This document shows, piece by piece, positions 56,001 through 64,000 of a DNA stretch of 64,000 bases. The translations under genes were made by a program, and so were the position numbers. The stretch spans positions 29,908,442 to 29,972,441 of the forward strand of contig NC_039367.1 of NCBI RefSeq assembly GCF_003573695.1, written 5' to 3'. The notes beneath the pieces were generated by a model. The model did no database searches. It was given only the letters and a program-made list of their open reading frames with translations, and was not told where the DNA came from. The stretch's first letter is position 1; each line of letters begins with the position of its first letter. Source of the DNA: Papaver somniferum. Its lineage: Eukaryota; Streptophyta; Magnoliopsida; Ranunculales; Papaveraceae.

Positions 56001-56970
56001 AGCCATATTTTTTTAGAAAGGTAATAATATCAGGAAATCATCTCCTCTATCTCCATCAATGTTGTACCTTCATCTAAGGAAAGTCAGGAGAAGTTTTCCA
56101 AGATAACTGTTCTTTTTTCATCCAATATATAACAATTAACATGGACTTTCTGCTCAAACAAGGTGACCCTGAAGACAATGATGATACCATATTTGGAAAA
56201 GACATAAAATTTATGAAGATATAAACCATAACCCTTCTGCCACTGAGATACCTCCACAAAAAATACCTCGAATATCAACACAAACTCTTAGAAAACTCGC
56301 ATATTCACAATCAGAGATAAGAAAATAGCTAGCACCAAAAAAAAAGGTAACCCATTCTCTTTATAACCTAAGTATCTCTGTTTGGGCAAAAATTGATCCA
56401 TCTTCACCGCAAACAATCTCGATGATAAATAATGATGAAATTAATTGATCTCCTCCTCCTCCAAAAATGTGGGATACCTACAAAAAAAATACTCTGACGC
56501 TCAATTTAGTCTTAAGTATTTGCATGTAGGGTTTAGGTCGAGAAGATCACATGCTTCTGTGTAGGTTAAAACCCATTACTTATATGCAGGGAACCCTAAC
56601 TGATAAGGATCGAATCCTTATTTTGTGCTGACTTATCTAATAACTCGTCAAGAGTTGATTCCGCAATAAGTGTGAAGAGTTTTAGGATGCCACGATTTTG
56701 ATCTAGTGGGCCCATATTCAATGAATTCCATAGGAAAATAGTGGATACACACAATCTCCTTTTCAAATCATTTGGTTTGCAACATTAGAAATATCACTTT
56801 TGTTATTTTAAGGTTCTTAAATATTTTTCTCAATATAGTCATTTACATTTGTTTCATTATTTTTCTATTTCTTTTTCATATCATTTGTTTTCCTCATATG
56901 CTTCGCTTCTCTATTATCCTAGTTTTTCTGTTGCTTAGTCTCTTTTACCAATAACACTGGCAAGGGGTCT
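56001..56970 (+). other. LINE 2 linker, no clear domain
   Basis: Between the ORF1 knuckle and the endonuclease. No domain is readable; a T-rich stretch lies at 56800-56940. Confidence 0.35.
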
Positions 56971-56984
56971 AATATGAAGATCAT

Positions 56985-57770
56985 ATCCTAGAATGTTCAG
57001 GGTTTCAAAGCAACAATACCAGAAATCACCTGAGTGACTTCATAATGACACAGAATCCAGATATTATATTCTTGTGTGAGATAAAAATAAATCAAGTTAA
57101 AAGCAAACCTCTTTTCAACCAGTTTTAATACCCAAATTATGAGTTCATTGAATCTAAAGGTTATCTGGAAGTCTTATTCTTCTTTAAAAAAATGGTTTTT
57201 ATGTGTTATTGTAGACAAAAGTTACAACATGTTTAACTTACTCATACAAGTTGATACTAGTAAGCCTGAATTTTTTCCTTACTTGTATGTATGGTTGTTC
57301 TAGTTATTCTAAGAAAAAGAATCAATGGGAATACATCTAACAATTTGCTAGTGTGAATAAATCCTTGAGTTTTCTTAGGCGATATAAATTTCCACTTGTT
57401 AGATTGTGACAACAATGCCTCATCCTCTTCATATGGTTGGGTTAACTCAATTTCTCTAATAATGGATTAGATGATATGTAGATTTTATAGAGAAAGACTA
57501 TGCTTGGACTAGTAACAATATGGGCGCAGGTGATATATGACTTTAGGTAATGGTGATTGGAACATAAACTTCCCTAATGCTAATCTTTTTTACTTAACTC
57601 AAGTTGGTAGTGAAAGTGTTTGTAAGTGATTATACTACTCATACTTATTGGAAACCTTTTAAGTTTTTTCTTACATGGTTTAATTGATGATTCATGGTCA
57701 ACTATTATTGCTAATGATTGGAAAATAGTGTAAATGACTCACTTGCATTTCAACTAGTTAGCTTAAAACA
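56985..57770 (+). pseudogene. LINE 2 endonuclease remnant
   Basis: NVQGFQSNNTRNHLSDFIMT (about 56989) and NPDIIFLCEIKINQ (about 57055) mark the APE-type start. GDINFHL-like and AWTSNN-like words follow in shifting frames. Heavily damaged. Confidence 0.65.
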
Positions 57771-58439
57771 ATCAGAATAGATTTGTCAATATGGAATAGA
57801 GAGCACTTTGGGTACATTAATCAGAAAGTTGACAACCTGCAAAAGGAGCAAGATACCCTTCAACCTCAAGCTTCTTTCCCTACTTCTCAAAATGTTATTA
57901 TTTCAATAAATAGGGAGCTGAAAAATGGCACAAGGTCAAGAGTGAATTTTATCAACAGAAATCAAGAGATCACTCCATTAAAGACATGGACTACAACAAC
58001 AAATACTTCCATACAAAAACACGAAGAAGATTATAAACAACAATGATACTATGAAAGATCACTCCAACAACTGGATACAAATTAGGGATGAAATTGTTCA
58101 TCATATCACACATCGTTTCAAGAGTACAAGTACTTCTATAAATCATATTCTGAATGTGAGTTTGTCAGGTGCTGCCTACAATAGCCATTGTTGAAGACAA
58201 CGTTGCACTTATCAGAATTCCCTTTTTATGAAGAAACACATTCTACTCTTAAAATCATGGAAAACCGGAATAATCCTGGTCCAAAATGTTTCCAAGATAG
58301 TTTGTACAAGAGTCAATGGGAGATTATAAAATAAGATGTTTGTATGATGGTGTCCAGATTCTTCCAAACCAAACATATCCTCAAACAAATGAATCAAACT
58401 TACATATCTCTCTTTTTTTAAAAAAATTCTTGTGCAGCT

Positions 58440-59300
58440 AATTACATGCCAAATGGTTTATGTAACACTTCATATAAGATTGCTTCCAAAATTATTGTCA
58501 ACAGAGTAAAGCCTTTTTATGGAGAAGATAATCTCCCCTTTTCAAGAACATCATATAAAATAGTTTCCAAAATTCTTGTCAACAGAATGAAGCCTTTAAT
58601 GGAGAAGATAATCCCCCCTATTCAAGCTACTTAAGTTTCTGGAATATTAATCAGTGATAATACTATTATAGATTAACAAATCTTACATTCAATGAAGAAG
58701 AAGAAAGGTCAGACATGTTGGATGAATCTTAATCTAGACATGTCAAGTGCTTTTGACATATTAGAATGGAACTTCCTAATAAAGGTCCTCAAATATTTTG
58801 GCTTCTGTGATGATTTCGGTGACCTGATTTATCAATGGATTAACATTAAATCTTTATTTTTTATGCTAAATGGTCCACCATGTGAAGCATTTCATCTATC
58901 CAGATGTATAAGTCAAGGAGATCCTCTCTCACCTTCTTCATTTATTATTGTCATGAAATTCCTATCAGACATCTCATTGTTGCTCAAAAAAATAATCTAA
59001 TAGAATGCATTAAGTGGCTAACCCATCACCAGCCATTGATCATTTTTTATTTGCAAATGACTGCTTTATATTCACTCAAGTAAATTTCACATCAGTTAAC
59101 AGTCTTCTGGAGCTTCTTCACAATTTTAGTTCTTAATCTGGACAGGTTAGTAACTTTGAGAAATATTCAGTTCATCTTAGCAAGTACACTAATCCAGAAA
59201 TTTCCTCCACTTTGACACATATTCCGGGAGTCGAGCCTATGAAATCTAAAAAAAAAAATATCTTGGATCCCCTCTTACTTTGGGTCATTCAAAATAGAAC
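58440..59300 (+). pseudogene. LINE 2 reverse transcriptase, broken
   Basis: TSYKIASKIIVNRVKPF (about 58467) is the first RT motif and is duplicated. MSSAFDILEWNFLIKVLKYF (about 58740), RCISQGDPLSPSSFIIVM (about 58903) and LFANDCFIFTQVNF (about 59046) follow; the FADD motif is FAND, losing a catalytic Asp. Stops occur throughout. Confidence 0.82.
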
Positions 59301-60362
59301 GCTTTCAAAGATATTAAGGGAAGTTTTGAGAATAGATACAATACATGGTCAACTACTTTTGTTTCTCAAGTAGGGAGAGCTATTACGATCAAGCATGTTC
59401 TCAATTCAGTTCACGTCTGTCAAATAAGAACTTCTAAGATTCCTAACAACCTCATCACTCAGCTCAACACTATTAAAAGAAAATTCTTATGGGGTGCAAA
59501 GATTTAAGAAAGTCATCAACCCTATTGCATGACACAAGGTTTGTAAATCTAAAGATTTTGGAAGTCTTGCTTTTAGATACCTTAAGAAGCTTATCAGCTT
59601 TAATGACAAATCTTGCATGGAGGATATATACTGAGAACAATCCCCTTATGGTTCAAGTTTTGAGTGGAAAATATTTTGAAAATAGGGATATTCTGCACCA
59701 AAAAATTGAAACAAAGAACTTCTCATACACTTAAAATGATATAAAAAATGGTTGAAGGTTGTTCAAAATAATTACTTCATGGAGGTTAATACTAGAGGAT
59801 AAATATTTGGTTAGATAGACCACTATCTTCATGCGATAAATTATTCGGGTTCCATAAAACTGTATCTGAATTACTTGTACCTGGTACCAATCACTGGAAT
59901 ATCAATCTGCTAAATCAATTATTTAAGGTAGATATCTATCTAAACCTTTTCCATAAATCCAAGAAAATATGATATCATAATATGGATGCCTTCAAAGGAT
60001 CGGAAATTCTCGGTAAAAGCACCTACAATATGCTCACAATGATTAACAACCAAGTTCAGGTTTATGGTATTAACATTAGTTCTTCAGTATAGAAAAATTT
60101 ATGGGTTTGTAGTGCATCTCACAAAATAAATCTCTTTATATGAAGTGCATCAGATAGTTAAATAACACTAGAAGGGAGCTTGCTCTTTATGAAAGCAGTA
60201 CATATATTAAATTGAGCATTTAATTTTTTAGTGTAGACATGCAAGGAAATTCTGGAGGGGCATAAATATTGATATTGATTTAGTCAAAAATAATAATTTC
60301 TTGAGTGTATCTAAAAGGGTCATAAGTTGGTTCTCATCTATCAGCTACAATAATGATGAAAA
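59301..60362 (+). pseudogene. LINE 2 region between RT and RNase H
   Basis: DLRKSSTLLHDTRFVNLKIL and SALMTNLAWRIYTENNPLMV (59489-59734) resemble the DLGGLGFR...NKALLAKWLWR part usual after LINE RTs. KNLWVCSASHKINLFI (about 60090) stands at the zf-RVT position. All frames are broken. Confidence 0.6.
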
Positions 60363-61031
60363 ATGGTTACACTCTTTAATAATTTGAGTTTGGATATTAT
60401 GGAAAGACGGATCCGTGTGATTCTGTCTTTCAGGGAGTACCTCTTGATCCTTATAGATTATCATTTAGTCTCGCATATGCATGATTCAGAGAGTTTATCC
60501 ATGTACACTAGTATTAACAAATTTTCCAAATGGATACTACCATTAAATCGCATCTTAAAATTTAATTTTTATGCATCTTTTGATTATGACACTAACCAAC
60601 TTGGCAGTACTGGCAATTTTTTACATGACCATACAGGACATTACGTAGGCATTAAGGGAAACTATTCAAATGGAGTACTAACTTTGGAGATAAGAGAATG
60701 CATGGTGATACAAGAATCTCTCCCACGGGAAAAAATAAAGCATTTCTCAAAGATCTGGGTTGAAGCTGATGCAAAGTTAGTTATCCAATCAATAACTGGG
60801 GACTCATTACTTATTAAGTGGGAAAACATAAACATTATTAAAGAGATCAAACGTTTAGCTCTAAATTTAAATTTTTTTAATTTTCAAATTATCAGTCGTG
60901 ATGACAATCAGGTGTATGATCTTATATCTAAAAAAGATAGAGAAACTGCTTCTAATATGAAAGTAGATGATAACTTCTCTGTTGTAATTTGTAGTGTTCT
61001 GTCAAAAGACAAAAACTCCTTCACTCCATGA
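60363..61031 (+). pseudogene. LINE 2 RNase H-like domain
   Basis: 222 codons open. KFNFYASFDYDTNQLGSTGN corresponds to the first strand with its Asp (K-N-DGS form), EIRECMVIQESL to the Glu helix and KIWVEADAKLVIQSITG to the V-E-DA-VV motif. ISRDDNQVYDLISK is the final R-N-AH-LA motif with His lost. It ends 24 bp before the poly-A. Confidence 0.75.
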
Positions 61032-61078
61032 TTCTGATAAAATTTCAGTTTATCAAAAAAAAAAAGTTTTCTTAAGCC

Positions 61079-61630
61079 CATAGGACTAAGTATTGTTGTA
61101 GGCATTAAGCCCAGGTCCAAGTCTAGGAATACTCTAGAATGTAAGTAACTTAGTAAACATAATCCCTTAAGGAGCAATGAATCATCGACAACATTCCTCC
61201 TCAATATTATGAATATGTATCCTTAATTAGCCTCAAATCTAAGGGTCCCAACTTAAATATTTTATCAATAAAGTGCAAGCTTTGACGAAGGAAAGGTACA
61301 TAAATATATATGCAACTACGACAGCCGATAAATATAATCGCTGACAGCAAGGTTGGTGGATTTGTTTAGCGACCCAATTATATTTTACTTTATACTTTTT
61401 TAAACTTGAGTTTGCAAACTCACATTGTAGGTTACAGCTACCCAAGTATAACAATTTTTTTTTAGTTTCTTTATTTTACTTTAAGTTCACGAACGCAACT
61501 TAAATTCACGAACTTTGTATAATGGTCCGGACCGTTGACTTGTTTTAAGGCTCTCTTGTTTTTTTCTTTTTTTTTTTCACATGTTTACGGATTGTTATTT
61601 CTTAGCCAATTCCTACACAATATTAAATCT
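61079..61630. other. spacer after LINE 2
   Basis: No gene is seen. GTTCACGAACG and TTCACGAACTTTG (about 61486-61517) resemble words found again at 62690-62860. Confidence 0.35.
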
Positions 61631-61636
61631 ACTATG

Positions 61637-62415
61637 AGTAAATAGAATGGTTCGGTCTTCACGTACCTCTTTGTTAATGAAATTCTCCAAATGTCTTTGT
61701 TTGATTTTCAATCTTCAATCTTCGAGGGTTATATAGTGATGTCTGATACTCAACTACCATACTCTAATACTATCCCGATACTTGACTTTAGTAGACTAAA
61801 TATCAATATAGTTTTGTGCATCTAACATTGACAACAAGTTTTAGATAACAAAACTTACGAGTTTGACCGAGCAGTGTTCTAACAAATCTAACTAAAGAAT
61901 CATATTTTTAATATCTTTGGAAATTACAAAAATTTAGCAATTGAGAAAAAACTTGAATTGCAAGAAATCATTGCTTACATCTTATGAGAAATACATCGTT
62001 CCGTCTTCTGAATCATATCGTTCCGCTTTTGAGTTTCGCAACATGACAATTAAAACTCTGTTCGTTTTGCAAAAATGAGCTTTATTTTTATGATAATGAT
62101 TACGAGAATATGTTTAGTCATTATTTTTACTTTTTCAAGATTGCTAGTACTTCTAAAGGCTTTAAGTGAAATATTCTTGTACTTTTATGTTTGAGCATTG
62201 CTCAGTTGAACCTATAAGTTTCGATATCTCAAGCTTGTTATTAATATTAGATGATCAAAACTATACCTTGATTTCTAGTCTACTAAGTTAAGTCTCAGAC
62301 TAGGTTATAATTGTAGTTGAGTATCAGAGATCACCCTTGAACACTGAAAATCGACGAAGACATTTGGAGAACTTCTATATCAGGTATGTGAAGACTAAAC
62401 TATTCTATTTTACTC
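61637..62415. repeat. fold-back repeat with ~170-bp imperfect arms
   Basis: The left arm (61637-61815) reads GTCTTCACGTACC, TTCTCCAAATGTCTT, TCTGATACTCAACTACCAT and AGTAGACTAAATATCAA. The right arm (about 62245-62415) carries the same words inverted and in order. The loop holds GTTTGACCGAGCAGTGTTCTAAC (about 61861-61883), a string I associate with dispersed plant repeats. Ends and target duplication are not fixed. Confidence 0.6.
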
Positions 62416-62659
62416 ACCATATGGTCCATACTATTATTCTGTCTGTTGAGACTATATCGTATGACTTATTGTAGAGTTACTAAAAAGAAGTTTCGAGTCA
62501 AGCTTGTCTTGTGAAAAATCTCGAAATATTATTTAGTGATTATATGTTCAACGGTCCTTTAACAATGTTAGTTCTATGAATTAAATTATGGATCCATTAG
62601 AAATATCACATGAAAATGATTTCAAAACATCATAAGAGGGAAATATGAACTTACTGATA

Positions 62660-62960
62660 TTTCTTCTCAGAATAGGTTAGCGAACCAGTTCGCAAACCAT
62701 CGCAAACCACAAGTTCTGTCGGGTACAGTTCACGAACCCGGTTAGCGAACCGTGGTGAACTTATTTATATGTTGGATATAAATTGGCTAGCAGTTGGGAA
62801 ACTCAGTTGTGGTCAACTGAGTTACGGAGTCTAGAGGGTTGAAAAACTTGGTTCACGAACCGTAGCACCCCAACTCGTGAGCAAGCCTTGCGGTTTACGA
62901 ACCTTGTACCAACTGTCCTGACGTGTTTAGTGTATGCTTAAAGATTTATTATTTTAATAT
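62660..62960. repeat. GTTCACGAACC-type repeat cluster
   Basis: About six partial copies of (A)GTTC(A/G)C(G/A)AACC or its inverse within 250 bp, probably part of an unidentified transposon. Confidence 0.4.
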
Positions 62961-63179
62961 GTTTAGCATTTCTAGAACTCTCTTAGATACTTCTAATAAT
63001 TCATTGACCACATAAACACTTGTGTGTATAAGTCATGATTTAGTTCTTAAGTGTTTGAATGAACATCAAAAAGTTTTTAGTTCTTTGGATAAATTTCCAA
63101 ACCGAACAGTCATTATATACGGTTACTGAACTAACGTGTATACTCTTTTATTGTGTTTTGAAGACCTTAAAAGTGTTTA

Positions 63180-64000
63180 CTATATATCTTACCTTGAATT
63201 CTAAGCTAGAATTACGGCCAGATCCAAGAGACTCGGACCCAACCGTAACTCTGGGTTTTTGAGACGAAAATATTGTCAGAGTTACGGCCGGGTTGAACCC
63301 AACCGTAATTAAGGTGTTTTGCACGAGTTTGAGGTTCTAAATCAAGGAAAACGCGGTCCCGAATGGGTTCTAAACCCTATACCATGTGATTACTATATAA
63401 GAAGACCCTCAATATAATAATAGGAGATCTTTTATCATCTTTTACATAATTATACCTCCCATATTACATCTCTTCTACATCAAAACCTAGGGATTACCCC
63501 TTTATGGGGAACCCATTCTCTTGTAACCATGTGTAGCTAAACCTTTGATTGATTAAAGATGAATTTAATGTTATAGCGTCAAGATTTATCAGTGATATAA
63601 ATCTATTCGGATTTTTATCATATCATCGTTTGTTTTCATTATTTCTAGGGTTTAGGAATGATTAATTAGATTGTTTGCACACTAGATTAATTTATTGATC
63701 GATATATTGCTAGTAAAGTGTTAGGATATCCGTGTAATTATTTAATAATCCTTACACAAGTAGAGAACGTGAGATCTCACAGAGGGATTCTGTGGAGATA
63801 TCGTGTGTGAAGACAACACTAGTAAGTGGACCTTGCGCTAAGATTCTAACTGCTATGATGAATCTAAGTTCGGATAACTTAAATCTTCCGATTGGGATAC
63901 ACCTTGAGTGCGTTACTACTTGGTGGTTCATTTGGATAGAACTTGATATGTGAGCGCTTCGGTATCCGGTTACAAGAGAAACTTTCGGGATAACACTGCT
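63180..64000 (+). mobile_element. LTR-like repeat, runs off right edge
   Basis: GAGTTACGGCCGGGTTGAAC and the following CCAACCGTAATT (63270-63301) form a near-palindrome, and a related word lies at 63210-63250. ACTATATAAGAAGACC near 63391 looks like a TATA box, followed by a leader-like region. CCTTACACAAGTAGAGAACG (about 63751) and AGACAACACTAGT follow. The pattern suggests an LTR or transcribed leader of a large retrotransposon, but no coding part or second LTR is inside the window. Confidence 0.35.

Larger units (their letters stand above)
48371..61065 (+). mobile_element. LINE 2 (L1 type), interrupted by copia 3
   Basis: Ends in 11 A (61055-61065) followed by GTTTTCTTAAGCC (61066-61078). 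The same 13 bases stand at 48358-48370, just after the copia 2 target duplication. I read these as the LINE target duplication, so the T-rich leader begins at 48371, is split by copia 3 (48469-54608) and resumes at 54609. Without copia 3 the LINE is about 6.6 kb, full length for plant L1. All domains carry stops. Confidence 0.78.

Overview
The window is plant nuclear DNA: AT-rich and intron-bearing, with F-box genes, a DUF241 gene family, a plant-mobile-domain relic and typical plant LINE, Ty1-copia, PIF/Harbinger, hAT, TRIM and MITE elements. It is a eudicot. The repeat repertoire reminds me of a poppy or another Ranunculales genome, but that is an impression and not a proof. Most of the 64 kb is transposon, and nearly all transposon genes are broken.

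Layout. 1-1120: a decayed plant-mobile-domain gene (minus strand). 2.1-6.8 kb: DUF241 copies 1 (frameshifted) and 2 (with an internal 42-codon duplication), then a promoter-like remnant. 7.0-7.8 kb: unrecognised minus-strand gene pieces. 7.8-13.8 kb: a decayed LINE with a hAT-type MITE inserted in it. 14.2-15.0 kb: a Tourist-like MITE and a receptor-kinase exon fragment. 15.3-20.0 kb: a nearly complete PIF/Harbinger transposon with a spliced DDE transposase and a Myb/SANT-like second protein. 20.2-24.6 kb: a short F-box gene and a larger F-box gene split by three separate transposon insertions, one of which carries a nested MITE. 25.3-35.8 kb: DUF241 copies 3 and 4, each with promoter and intact frame, separated by a defective copia element that is flanked by a perfect 347-bp duplication, and followed by another promoter-like remnant. 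36.5-37.4 kb: an intron-containing STE24-type CAAX protease pseudogene. 37.6-40.9 kb: a hAT-like element with an 8-bp target duplication. About 41.1 kb: 5S rRNA-like remnants. 42.7-48.3 kb: a second copy of the defective copia, with a perfect 5-bp target duplication. 48.4-61.1 kb: a LINE with a 13-bp target duplication and poly-A tail, interrupted by a third, related copia. 61.6-64 kb: a fold-back repeat and edge-truncated LTR-like repeat sequence.

Genes that look able to make a full protein: DUF241 copies 2, 3 and 4, possibly the short F-box protein, and the Harbinger transposase. The DUF241 copies lie in two homologous blocks, each holding gene, gene, promoter remnant. Flanking DNA pairs copy 1 with 3 and copy 2 with 4, but most of the coding sequence pairs 1 with 4 and 2 with 3. 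This points to gene conversion among live paralogues. The copia elements are the other point of interest: copies 1 and 2 share crippling lesions yet have separately homogenised LTR pairs, and their LTRs contain sequence that is gag-coding in the third element. All assignments come from reading the sequence; no database search was made.
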